In this document: one piece after another, positions 8,957 through 17,642 of the stretch | How positions within the stretch are numbered: position 1 is the first letter of the stretch | Layout: the number at the start of each line of letters is the position of its first letter | NCBI GenBank assembly: GCA_016926625.1 | Contig: JAFGOE010000105.1 | Coordinates: forward strand, 1-48,278 | From: Candidatus Zhuqueibacterota bacterium | GTDB lineage: Bacteria; Zhuqueibacterota; Zhuqueibacteria; Thermofontimicrobiales; Thiofontviventaceae | Direction of reading: 5' to 3' | Length of the DNA: 48,278 bases | Made by a program: the position numbers and the translations under genes | Notes under the pieces: generated by a model | Database searches by the model: none | What the model saw: only the letters and a program-made list of their open reading frames with translations | Told to the model about the DNA's origin: nothing

Positions 8957-10006
8957 ATGAAAAAAATCATATATATACTGCTAACAGGACTACTCATCAG
9001 CAGTTTTTGGAGCTCTGATGGGTTAGCCGAGGATAACACGAAATTAGCCCAGACTGGCTTTCAGTTCTTAAGCGTGGTATCCGACGCGAAGGCTGCTGCC
9101 ATGGCAGAAGCCATGACGAGCCTTGAGCTCGGTTCCAGTGCTCTGTTCTTTAATCCGGCTGCTATGGCTAATATGACTCAATTGGTCGACATCACTGCCA
9201 GTACCAATCAATGGATCTCAGATATCACACACAATACATTCAGTCTGGCTGTCAGTCCCAGTAAGGGACGTTATGGAGTACTTGGATTCAGCGTTCAGAG
9301 TGTGGATTATGGGGAGTTCCTGGGGACTCGTGTCAATCGAGCCGATCCCAAGGGGTATGACGATACCGGAAAGTTCGAGTTAAGCGCTATGGCGCTTGGC
9401 ATGGGCTATGCCCGACAATTAACAGATCGGTTCAGTGTCGGCGCACAGGTACGATGGGTGCGACAGGATCTGGGAGAAAGCATTGTCCCGCGCATCGTCG
9501 AGAGAGAGGTGGTTACCGATACCAGTTCGACCACGGTGATTGATACGACTGGCGTGTCAAAAAACAATGAATTAACGCCGTTTGTCTTTGATTTCGGTAC
9601 ACAGTTTAAAACCGGATTCAAGAGCCTTGTGTTCGGCATGTCGGTACGCAATTTTTCCCAGGAGGTGAAATATGTCGAGGAAGGGTTCCAGGCGCCTCTG
9701 GTCTTCAGTCTCGGAATATCGATGAACTTATTGGACCTTATGCAGGACAGCCCGACGAATCAATCGCTCTACTTGAGTATCGATGCCAGCCATCATCGTG
9801 ACCATCCGGAACAGATAAAGTTCGGACTCGATTACCGGCTGTTGAATGTCCTCTCATTGCGCGGTGGCTATATAACTAACAACGATGAACGCGGACTCTC
9901 GTTCGGAATAGGTGTGTCGCAGTTCGGTATCGCTTTTGACTACGCTTATACACCGTTTGGCGTATTCGATAAGGTTCAACGCATGACCGCTCGGATTTCA
10001 TTGTAA
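8957..10006 (+). CDS. PorV/PorQ family outer-membrane protein
   Basis: 349 aa, ATG preceded by GGGAGAG and 11 nt after the previous stop. A signal peptide (~1-24) is followed by the hallmark N-terminal block of the PorV/PorQ family: a segment like DAKAAAMAEAMTSLELGSSA with ALFFNPAAMANM. The rest is an alternating-strand beta-barrel of FadL-like type (SVGAQVRWVRQDLGE; LRGGYITNNDERGLSFGIGV). In T9SS the PorV protein collects cargo at the outer-membrane translocon and hands it to the attachment machinery. The preceding gene encodes a protein with a sorting-type tail, so a dedicated cargo-shuttle pair is plausible. The exact paralogue class (PorV, PorQ or other) cannot be set by eye. Confidence 0.82.
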   Translation: MKKIIYILLTGLLISSFWSSDGLAEDNTKLAQTGFQFLSVVSDAKAAAMAEAMTSLELGSSALFFNPAAMANMTQLVDITASTNQWISDITHNTFSLAVSPSKGRYGVLGFSVQSVDYGEFLGTRVNRADPKGYDDTGKFELSAMALGMGYARQLTDRFSVGAQVRWVRQDLGESIVPRIVEREVVTDTSSTTVIDTTGVSKNNELTPFVFDFGTQFKTGFKSLVFGMSVRNFSQEVKYVEEGFQAPLVFSLGISMNLLDLMQDSPTNQSLYLSIDASHHRDHPEQIKFGLDYRLLNVLSLRGGYITNNDERGLSFGIGVSQFGIAFDYAYTPFGVFDKVQRMTARISL

Positions 10007-10029
10007 ATAAAAATGAGGAGTTGAAGATT

Positions 10030-11244
10030 ATGAAAATTTATTATAATATACTGATTGCAGCTCTTTTAATAGCGGTGTCGTTGGTGGTGACCACGGGTTG
10101 TGATTATGATGTCGTACAACCTTTGTGGTACGAGGACTATACTGAACCTGCGTCACCGGTGATAACCGCTATCGAACCGGCCAACGCTGCGAATCCAGGT
10201 ATCAACTATATCACGATCTACGGAGAAAATTTTGGGGGTGTCCCTGACATTAATGGTATCTATTTCGGTACCACCCCCGTGGAGATCGATCAAAAATCGG
10301 AGACCATGATTAGCGTGCGACGTCCGAATCTGGTGACCGACTCGTGTACCGTGAAGGTCGTTTCCGATAGTGCTTTTCTGGTAGCGAAATTCGAGACACC
10401 CTACAGGATCGATGAAGTAATAAAACGCTACGGTTCATTCGTGGAAAACGCGGTACTGAAAGTCGTGGCAGTCGATGCCGCAGAAAACTTGTATGTGGTT
10501 GAAGAATTCTCGAGATATGTACAAAAAGTTGCTCCGAATGGGGACAAAACCCTGGTAGGCACTGCTTCAAGAGCACCAACGGATGCCAGTATCGGGCCGG
10601 ACGGTAATCTCTATCTGGCAGGTAATAATCGTGCGATCGATTTTGTGAATGTGTCGACTGGTGAGGTGTCTCAATGGACAAGGCTGCCCTCCGGAAAAGT
10701 GGTTAAGTATTGCGACTTCGATAACGACGGATACTTTTACTCCGGAGGAAGACGTACCGATATCGTCGTCGTTCCGTTTGACCTGTCAGCCACACCGACC
10801 ACATCGGGATTCTATGATAATGAAGAGATATATGGTCTTCGTTTTTACGATGGATATCTCTATGTCATATCAGGACCGCTCAGCGGCACAGATCCCCTAA
10901 AAATCTATAAACATGCGATCAGTGCGGGTGGCAGTGTGGGTGAACAGGAATTGGTTTTAGATTTTAACGATCTGGGAGATTTCTCATCCCGAATCGTAAC
11001 ATCATTTGCGGTAACGTCAAACGGGACTATCTTCCTGGCAACAAACTCCGTGGATCCATTACTGATCGTAAATCCGAATACCAGGAGCGCCGATATGTTC
11101 TATAAGAATATCGTACCCGCCTATTGCAAGCACATGTACTGGGGTAATGGTTCTTATACGTATATTATCACCGGCGATACGGATCTGGGTGAGGAATGGA
11201 CGGTCTACCGTGTCGATATGGGCTACGCGGTGGCAAATCCGTAA
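10030..11244 (+). CDS. IPT/TIG-domain lipoprotein with propeller-like C-terminus
   Basis: 404 aa from ATG 10030, with GAGGAG at 10015-10020. A lipobox VTTGC near residue 24 predicts a lipoprotein. An IPT/TIG immunoglobulin-like domain follows (PVITAIEPANAANPG to TPVEI; ~38-115). The remainder has repeated NHL/SMP-30-like blades (SIGPDGNLYLAG, CDFDNDGYFYSGG, FAVTSNGTIFLAT), so a six-bladed-type propeller is likely. IPT domains are common spacers in surface glycan-binding proteins of Bacteroidota sugar loci. Together with its position as the last gene of the TonB receptor cassette, this suggests a surface ligand-binding accessory. No catalytic motif was seen. Confidence 0.72.
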   Translation: MKIYYNILIAALLIAVSLVVTTGCDYDVVQPLWYEDYTEPASPVITAIEPANAANPGINYITIYGENFGGVPDINGIYFGTTPVEIDQKSETMISVRRPNLVTDSCTVKVVSDSAFLVAKFETPYRIDEVIKRYGSFVENAVLKVVAVDAAENLYVVEEFSRYVQKVAPNGDKTLVGTASRAPTDASIGPDGNLYLAGNNRAIDFVNVSTGEVSQWTRLPSGKVVKYCDFDNDGYFYSGGRRTDIVVVPFDLSATPTTSGFYDNEEIYGLRFYDGYLYVISGPLSGTDPLKIYKHAISAGGSVGEQELVLDFNDLGDFSSRIVTSFAVTSNGTIFLATNSVDPLLIVNPNTRSADMFYKNIVPAYCKHMYWGNGSYTYIITGDTDLGEEWTVYRVDMGYAVANP

Positions 11245-11257
11245 ACATTGTTTTTAC

Positions 11258-11459
11258 CTGTCATTGCGAGGCTCTCTATTTTGATTGCCTGGTTATGTTT
11301 TTATTGTCATTGCGATCCCGCTGAGCGGGAGAAGCAATCCCCTTCACTGGGCGGCATTGTGTGTCACTTATAGGTCGCAGGGGATTGCTTCGTCGCACCC
11401 CCGTTTCACGGGTGTGCTCCTCGCAATGACAGCGTTAGACATGCTAATGCAATGACAGG
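11258..11459. repeat. REP-like nested inverted-repeat element, copy 1
   Basis: CTGTCATTGCGAGG (11259-11272) is perfectly complementary to CCTCGCAATGACAG (11419-11432). A second, inner TGTCATTGCGA (11305-11315) can pair with the same right end, and GCAATGACAGG at 11449-11459 adds a further partner. The core stem GAAGCAATCCCCT (11331-11343) pairs perfectly with AGGGGATTGCTTC (11379-11391). A small hairpin, TCCCGCT/AGCGGGA, sits at 11316-11330. It fills the 267-bp spacer after the receptor cassette. It is too short to encode a transposase, so it is a MITE/REP-like non-autonomous element or processed RNA hairpin. Confidence 0.8.
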
Positions 11460-11511
11460 TAAGTGGCTTTCATTATAAATCAAATATGATATTTAAAGAA
11501 AGGTTTTTCGT

Positions 11512-14355
11512 ATGAAGCCTAATCCATGGCAACTGATATTCGTACTTGGCATCTTTTTATTGAACAGTTCCTGCATACATGCCTTCGAGAGGAAGTCCGA
11601 TGGCGTTCTGCTTGAAATCGAAAAAAAGAAGGAGACGGATCCTCGCTGGATGAGAATCCAGATTTGCAGCGATGACATCATCCGCATCGTGGCGACTCCC
11701 GCGGATACGTTTTCGACGCGACCTAGTCTCATGGTGAACAACTCTGAATGGGAGTCCGCATCATGGTCGCTGGACGAAAAAGAGGATTACCTCGAAATCG
11801 CTACATCTCTACTCACCGTCCGTGTAGATAAGCTCACCGGATCACTTACTTTTTTAGATACAACCGGGCAATTGCTGTTACATGAGAAAGCCGTGGGTGG
11901 TAAAATATTTACTGCTGCAGAGGTGATGGGCGAGCCGACGTTCCACGTCCAGCAGCTGTTCGACTCGCCTGAGGACGAGGCGTTCTATGGATTAGGCCAA
12001 CACCAGAACGCGGTCATGAACTACAAGGGTCATGATGTGGATCTGTGGCAGCATAACATCGTCTCCGTGGTGCCGTTTCTCGTCTCCAATAAGAATTATG
12101 GTATCCTGTGGGATAATTACTCCCGAACGAAATTTGGGGACATCAGGGACTATCGGCCGTTATCATCATTGTCGTTATATAATAATGCTGGAAAGAGTGA
12201 GGGACTGTCGGTAGAGTATTTTAATGATCCTCAGTTCAATGATCTTCTCACATCGCAGACCGAGTCTGTGATCGAACATGATTTCGTGGACCAGCCCGGT
12301 GTATATCCGGAAGGCTTTAACCTCAATCACGGAAGCGTTCGCTGGAGCGGTGAGATCCAATCGAACGAGAGCGGTGTTCATAAATTCCGACTCTATTCGT
12401 CCGGCTATATCAAGCTGTGGCTGGACGGGGAGCTGGTGGCTGATGCCTGGCGCCAGAACTGGCTGCCGTGGACGCACTCGCCGCGTCTCTATATGGAAGC
12501 GGGTAAACGATATCCTGTCAAAATCGAATGGATCCCCGTCGGTGGCGCAATAGGACTAACCTGTCTTACTCCAGAGGATGAGCTGTATCAAAACAGCCTG
12601 TCCCTGTATTCTAATGTTGCGGATCAGATCGATTATTATTTTGTATATGGACAGGATCTCGATGATGTCATTCGAGGTTACCGAAAGATAACCGGTAAGG
12701 CACCTCTGATGCCGAAATGGGCGCTGGGGTTCTGGCAATGCCGTGAACGCTATAAGACGCAGGACGAACTGCTGTCGGTCGTACAAGAATACAGAGAGCG
12801 CTCTATCCCGCTGGATAATATCGTGCAGGACTGGTTTTACTGGGAAGAGGACAAGTGGGGGAGTCATGAATTCGATTCTACACGATTCCCTGATCCCGTT
12901 GGGATGGTGAAGCAAATTCACGACGAACTCAATGCGCACATCATGATCTCAGTATGGCCTAAATTCTACGTGGGCACGAAACATTATGATGAGTTTAATG
13001 AGAAAGGCTGGCTCTATAAACACACCAGCGAAACGGCTCAACGAGATTGGGTGGGACCTGGCTACGTATCGACGTTTTACGATCCGTTTTGTAAGGATGC
13101 CCGGGATCTGTATTGGAAGCATATCAACGAAAAGCTTTTCAGCAAAGGATTCGATGCCTGGTGGCTCGATGCCACGGAACCGGACCTCGGATCGAATGTT
13201 TCGGATACCGAGCGCCTGCTGCGCATGCACCCCACTGCCCTCGGAACCGCTGCACGATACGAAAATGCCTATTCATTGATGATCACCAAAGGAGTCTATG
13301 AGAATCAGCGCAAAACGAATCCCGACCAGCGTGTTTTCCTCCTGACCCGATCTGCCTATGCAGGACAGCAGCGCTATGCGGCGGCGACATGGAGCGGGGA
13401 TGTGGTTTCTCGCTGGCACGATTTAAAGGCACAGATACCGGCGGGATTGAATTTTTCACTGTCGGGTATTCCTTATTGGACCACCGATATCGGCGGTTTC
13501 GCGGTGGAATCTCGATACGAACATCCGGATGATACTGATCTGGATGAGTGGCGGGAGCTGAATACCAGGTGGTTCCAGTTCGCGACGTTCTGTCCGCTGT
13601 TCCGCTCGCATGGACAATTCCCCTACCGCGAGATATTTAACATTGCACCACCGGACCATCAAGCATATCAGACGATGGTTGCCTATGACAAATTACGCTA
13701 TCGTCTCATGCCCTATATTTACTCGCTGGCCGGCATGGTGACGCATGACAACTATACGATTATGCGGGCGCTGGTTATGGATTTCGGGAATGATGAAAAT
13801 GTCCTCAACATCGGTAATCAGTTCATGTTCGGTTCATACTTGCTTGTCAACCCGGTGACCGATTACGGAGCCCGCTCGAGAGAGGTCTATCTGCCTGCCG
13901 GGACGGGTTGGTACGACTTGAAAACCGGTTCATACTATCCCGGCGGCCAGTCGATTACGGCTGAGGCACCTTACACGGACATTCCGCTCTATGTCAAGGC
14001 AGGTTCGATCGTCCCATGCGGACCGGAGCTGCAATATGCGGATGAAAAGCCCGCAGATCCCATCCGCCTGTTTGTCTACACCGGTGAGGATGCTTCGTTT
14101 ACCCTTTACGAAGACGAGAACGTGAATTATAATTACGAGCAGGGTAAATTCACGATGATAACAATGAGCTACTCTGAGAAGGAAAAGATTTTGACCATCG
14201 GTAGACGCCAGAGTGAATTTCCCGGAATGTTGTCGACAAGAACGTTTGAGATTGTATGGGTACGAGAAGATAAACCGTCCGGTCTGGATTTTACCGTCGA
14301 ACCGGATGCGGTGGTGAAGTATGATGGTGCGGAATTGGTGGTGGAGATGAAATAA
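11512..14355 (+). CDS. GH31 glycosidase with PA14 insert, probable alpha-xylosidase
   Basis: 947 aa, exported: the N-terminus ends in NSSCIHAFERK, which could be a lipobox or an SPI site. An N-terminal GH31 beta-sandwich is interrupted by a PA14 domain (~229-352: VEYFNDPQFNDL, GEIQSNESGVHKFRLYSSG, IKLWLDGELV). The (beta/alpha)8 barrel follows. The nucleophile Asp is D553 in WWLDATEPD and the acid/base Asp is D630 in TWSGDV. The WWLDATEPD form and the PA14 insert in this position are typical of alpha-xylosidases acting on xyloglucan oligosaccharides, but alpha-glucosidase cannot be excluded. The C-terminus has the usual GH31 sandwich domains (EVYLPAGTGWYD; ASFTLYEDENVNYNYE). It lies with a GH2, a second GH31 and a GH51-like gene. 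Confidence 0.88.
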   Translation: MKPNPWQLIFVLGIFLLNSSCIHAFERKSDGVLLEIEKKKETDPRWMRIQICSDDIIRIVATPADTFSTRPSLMVNNSEWESASWSLDEKEDYLEIATSLLTVRVDKLTGSLTFLDTTGQLLLHEKAVGGKIFTAAEVMGEPTFHVQQLFDSPEDEAFYGLGQHQNAVMNYKGHDVDLWQHNIVSVVPFLVSNKNYGILWDNYSRTKFGDIRDYRPLSSLSLYNNAGKSEGLSVEYFNDPQFNDLLTSQTESVIEHDFVDQPGVYPEGFNLNHGSVRWSGEIQSNESGVHKFRLYSSGYIKLWLDGELVADAWRQNWLPWTHSPRLYMEAGKRYPVKIEWIPVGGAIGLTCLTPEDELYQNSLSLYSNVADQIDYYFVYGQDLDDVIRGYRKITGKAPLMPKWALGFWQCRERYKTQDELLSVVQEYRERSIPLDNIVQDWFYWEEDKWGSHEFDSTRFPDPVGMVKQIHDELNAHIMISVWPKFYVGTKHYDEFNEKGWLYKHTSETAQRDWVGPGYVSTFYDPFCKDARDLYWKHINEKLFSKGFDAWWLDATEPDLGSNVSDTERLLRMHPTALGTAARYENAYSLMITKGVYENQRKTNPDQRVFLLTRSAYAGQQRYAAATWSGDVVSRWHDLKAQIPAGLNFSLSGIPYWTTDIGGFAVESRYEHPDDTDLDEWRELNTRWFQFATFCPLFRSHGQFPYREIFNIAPPDHQAYQTMVAYDKLRYRLMPYIYSLAGMVTHDNYTIMRALVMDFGNDENVLNIGNQFMFGSYLLVNPVTDYGARSREVYLPAGTGWYDLKTGSYYPGGQSITAEAPYTDIPLYVKAGSIVPCGPELQYADEKPADPIRLFVYTGEDASFTLYEDENVNYNYEQGKFTMITMSYSEKEKILTIGRRQSEFPGMLSTRTFEIVWVREDKPSGLDFTVEPDAVVKYDGAELVVEMK

Positions 14356-14396
14356 ATGATTGGGAGCGCTCGTTTTCAGGAGTTCTGTTTTTGGGA

Positions 14397-14560
14397 ACCA
14401 CAGAGAACACAGAAAAGACACAGAGGACACAGAGCCCCGCCACTCCATGTGATGTTGAATTTATAAGAATTATAAATTCAACATATAATAAATTTCATTA
14501 AATATTTTAAACTCTGGTGGTTGTGGGGGAGGGCTCTGTGTTCTCTGTGTCCTCTGTGGT
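14397..14560. repeat. Hairpin element B (CTCTGTG variant)
   Basis: Left arm from 14397: ACCACAGAG, AACACAGAA, AAGACACAGAG, GACACAGAG, then CCCCGCCACTCC. Right arm ending 14560: G-rich GTGGTTGTGGGGGAGGG, then CTCTGTGTT, CTCTGTGTC, CTCTGTGGT. The outermost units pair perfectly and inner units pair over their 7-nt cores. The sequence between is AT-rich and contains its own hairpin. It occupies most of the 279-bp spacer between the GH31 and GH2 genes. A weak CTTCGTG remnant (CATGAGCTTCGTGAT) lies near 14585-14600. Confidence 0.85.
14452..14484. repeat. Perfect 15-bp AT-rich hairpin in the loop of element B
   Basis: ATGTTGAATTTATAA (14452-14466) is exactly complementary to TTATAAATTCAACAT (14470-14484), with a 3-nt GAA loop. 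It sits inside the apical region of the larger element. Confidence 0.8.
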
Positions 14561-14634
14561 AAAATCATTGTTTTTGTGTCGTTCATGAGCTTCGTGATAA
14601 AAGCGTTTTAATATCAATATAAAGGAAACTATAA

Positions 14635-17076
14635 ATGAATCAGCCATTAATAAAACAGATAGCATTCATCCTGTCTATCGCCATATTCACCGCCATATTA
14701 ACGTGCAGCACATCCACACAAAAGGTGAGGGTAAGCGAACTATTCACCGCAAACTGGAAATTTCACCTGGGGGATGTGCCAGGAGGACAAGAAACCGCCC
14801 TGGACGATTCGGCGTGGCGCGTTCTCGATCTGCCGCACGACTGGAGCATCGAGGGGGAGTTTAGTGATGCCCATCCCGCCACTCCCGGAGGTGGGGCACT
14901 GCCGGGCGGTATCGGCTGGTATCGTAAACATTTTACCGTGCCCGAAACCAGTAAAGAGGTCATGATGTTTATCGAATTTGATGGCGTCTATCGAAACAGC
15001 GAAGTGTGGCTCAATGGTCACTATCTTGGAAAACGGCCTTATGGCTACAGTTCGTTTCGTTATGAATTGACACCGTTTTTGAATTTCGGAGAGACGAATA
15101 ATATATTAGCTGTGAGAGTAGATAATTCGAAACAACCCAATTCACGCTGGTACTCCGGATCCGGAATCTACCGTAATGTGCGCCTGGTAACCGTTGGCAA
15201 AATGCATGTGGATCACTGGGGGACTTTCATCACGACGCCGCTGGTGACTGAGGACTCGGCTCAGGTATCGATCCAAACCAGGGTGCGGAACGCCACAGAG
15301 GACGAACAGAGCTTGATGTTGAAGACTGTTATTATTAATCAAGATAGTAGACAGGTTGCCGTCGCGGAGTCGGAGATCACGTTACCGCAAGATGCTTCTG
15401 CTGAATTCGTACAGGAGGTAAAAATCGACGATCCTGCGCTGTGGTCGCTCGACGATCCGTCCGTATATACTGCAATCACCACGATAGAACGAGACGGTAA
15501 GGCATGTGATAATTATGAAACCACGTTTGGCATCAGGACCTTTGAGTTCGACAGCGAGAAAGGATTCTTCCTGAATGGAAAATCGGTCAAGATTAATGGT
15601 GTGTGTAATCATCATGACTTAGGTTGTCTTGGAGCCGCTATCAATGCCAGGGCACTGGAGCGACAGTTGGAGATACTTCAGGAGATGGGCTGCAACGGTG
15701 TCCGCACATCCCATAATCCACCGGCTCCGGAGCTGCTGGATTTATGCGACCGCATGGGATTTATCGTGATGGACGAAGCCTTTGACATGTGGAAGAAAAA
15801 GAAGACAGAATTTGATTATGCGTTGGATTGGGACGAATGGCATCGGAAGGATTTGGAAGCCATGGTACTGCGCGATCGCAATCATCCCAGCGTGTTCATG
15901 TGGAGCATCGGGAACGAGGTGTTGGAACAGTGGGACGAACAGGATAGCAGCGGTATACATATCGCCCGAGAATTAGCCTGTATCATCAGAGAGCTCGACA
16001 CCACCCGCCCGATCACGGCGGCGTGCAACGGTCCGGTGCCGACCAATCCGGTTATTAAATCGGGTGCGCTTGATCTTATTGGTTACAATTATCATCATAA
16101 CGATTTTCCATCATTCCCGCAAACATTCCCTGGCGGTAAATTTATAGCGACTGAGACCGTATCGAGCCTGGCAACCCGCGGGTATTACGACATGCCATCC
16201 GACCTGATTCATCGCTGGCCGACGCATTGGGACATCCCATTCACGTTTGGAAATCCTGACAACACCTGCTCCGCCTATGATAATTGCAGCACTCCCTGGG
16301 GTTCCACCCAGGAGGAGACGTGGAAGATCATGAAGAAACACGAATTCCTGTCGGGCCAGTATATCTGGACCGGCTTCGATTACCTGGGTGAACCGACGCC
16401 GTATGGGTGGCCATCGAGGAGTTCCTACTTTGGGATCATCGATCTGGCAGGCTTCCCCAAGGATACCTACTATATGTATCAGAGCGAATGGACGGATAAA
16501 CAGGTGCTGCATATATTCCCCAATCGGAATTGGGCGGAAGGAGATACAATTGATGTATGGGTTTATACCAGTGAGGAAGAAGTGGAGCTATTCCTCAATG
16601 ATACCTCCCTTGGTGCTAAAACGAAGCAGGGTGACGATTTACATCTGATGTGGCGACTGGCGTATCTACCCGGTACGCTGACGGGTATTGCCAGGACGAA
16701 TGGTAAAGAGATCCTTACGAAGAAGGTCATGACTGCAGGAGCGCCTGCGAAGATTGTTTTAAGCGCTGATAGAGATGTTATCACGGCCGATGGGAAAGAT
16801 CTTTCATTTATTACGGTGAAGGTTGTGGATGAATATGGAACGCTGGTGCCGTATGCAGATAATTTGATCCACTTCGAGATCGAGGGTGAAGGATTCATCG
16901 CCGGCGTCGACAACGGCTGCCAGACCAGTCATGAGCCGTTCAGAGCGAACTACCGCAAGGCATTTAACGGTCTGTGCCTGGTCGTGGTTCAGACGACGGA
17001 GACGAGTGGTTCGATAACGCTCACAGCAAAATCGATAGGCATTGAAGGAGCGAGTATTTCGTTGAAGAGCAGGTGA
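14635..17076 (+). CDS. GH2 lipoprotein, probable beta-galactosidase
   Basis: 813 aa, with AAGGAA before the ATG. The signal ends in AILTC, a lipobox near residue 24. The GH2 domains follow in order: jelly-roll sugar-binding domain (WKFHLGDVPGG; LPHDWSIEGEF; GWYRKHFTVPE), immunoglobulin-like sandwich, and TIM barrel. The acid/base Glu is E428 in WSIGNEV. The nucleophile Glu is E507 in ATETVSS. After the barrel there is a DUF4982-like domain (VWVYTSEEEVELFLND) and a terminal Big1-like module (LSADRDVITADGKDLSFITV). This arrangement is common in exo-beta-galactosidases of Bacteroidota sugar loci; beta-glucuronidase or beta-mannosidase is less likely. It probably works at the membrane on galactosyl side chains exposed or created by its GH31 neighbours. 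Confidence 0.85.
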   Translation: MNQPLIKQIAFILSIAIFTAILTCSTSTQKVRVSELFTANWKFHLGDVPGGQETALDDSAWRVLDLPHDWSIEGEFSDAHPATPGGGALPGGIGWYRKHFTVPETSKEVMMFIEFDGVYRNSEVWLNGHYLGKRPYGYSSFRYELTPFLNFGETNNILAVRVDNSKQPNSRWYSGSGIYRNVRLVTVGKMHVDHWGTFITTPLVTEDSAQVSIQTRVRNATEDEQSLMLKTVIINQDSRQVAVAESEITLPQDASAEFVQEVKIDDPALWSLDDPSVYTAITTIERDGKACDNYETTFGIRTFEFDSEKGFFLNGKSVKINGVCNHHDLGCLGAAINARALERQLEILQEMGCNGVRTSHNPPAPELLDLCDRMGFIVMDEAFDMWKKKKTEFDYALDWDEWHRKDLEAMVLRDRNHPSVFMWSIGNEVLEQWDEQDSSGIHIARELACIIRELDTTRPITAACNGPVPTNPVIKSGALDLIGYNYHHNDFPSFPQTFPGGKFIATETVSSLATRGYYDMPSDLIHRWPTHWDIPFTFGNPDNTCSAYDNCSTPWGSTQEETWKIMKKHEFLSGQYIWTGFDYLGEPTPYGWPSRSSYFGIIDLAGFPKDTYYMYQSEWTDKQVLHIFPNRNWAEGDTIDVWVYTSEEEVELFLNDTSLGAKTKQGDDLHLMWRLAYLPGTLTGIARTNGKEILTKKVMTAGAPAKIVLSADRDVITADGKDLSFITVKVVDEYGTLVPYADNLIHFEIEGEGFIAGVDNGCQTSHEPFRANYRKAFNGLCLVVVQTTETSGSITLTAKSIGIEGASISLKSR

Positions 17077-17149
17077 GGTTGTTCAACCATTCTGGATTAG
17101 GATGGGTTAGTATTATAAGGACGTGGAAGTTTAAGTAAAATAATCTTTT

Positions 17150-17325
17150 ACCACGAAGCTCACGAAGAAAACGAAGGACACGAAGATTAATTTGATTAGT
17201 CCTGGAAAAATTTCAAATATATTATTATTTTCAAATTATAATTTATTATTTATTATGTAGTTAAAAAACATAGGTAATGGGGGGAGAGCTTCGTGGTCTT
17301 CGTGATCTTCGTGTCCTTCGTGGAA
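17150..17325. repeat. Hairpin element C1 (CTTCGTG type)
   Basis: Left arm: ACCACGAAG, CTCACGAAG, AAAACGAAG, GACACGAAG, then AT-rich sequence. Right arm at 17289 onward: CTTCGTGGT, CTTCGTGAT, CTTCGTGTC, CTTCGTGGA, preceded by a run of G. Each 9-nt unit pairs through CACGAAG/CTTCGTG with two unpaired positions between units, giving a ladder of 7-bp helices. It is the first of two adjacent copies. Confidence 0.88.
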
Positions 17326-17393
17326 AGGGCTTATTCGGTAATACCCGAACCATCAAAAAATATACTCAGTACTGAAAAATAAAAATCACAACT

Positions 17394-17570
17394 ACCACGA
17401 AGCTCACGAAGAAAACGAAGGACACGAAGATTAATTGAACTAGTCCATGAAGAAACGTAATTAGATACTAAATTTAAAATTGTAACTTATTGTTTGGAAA
17501 TGAGTTAAATTTTGTTAAGTGATGGGGGTAGGGCTTCGTGGTCTTCGTGATCTTCGTGTCCTTCGTGGAA
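17394..17570. repeat. Hairpin element C2, tandem copy of C1
   Basis: The same two arms as C1 recur 244 bp downstream with essentially identical unit order. The loop sequences differ markedly between the copies. Together the pair fills the 566-bp spacer between the GH2 and the second GH31; no gene is visible in that spacer. Confidence 0.88.
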
Positions 17571-17642
17571 AAGGCTTTTGAAATAATAATACATTACCAA
17601 AAAAAATACCAATATCAACACTTGAAATAAGGATGGCGTGCT

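Noticed and set aside
11258-11459. tRNA or other stable RNA gene
   Set aside because: The nested inverted repeats do not form a cloverleaf, and a related copy recurs at 24995-25120, which fits a dispersed repeat.
17150-17570. CRISPR array
   Set aside because: The periodic sequence is 9 nt with no unique spacers, and it occurs in opposing arms rather than as direct repeats with variable spacers.
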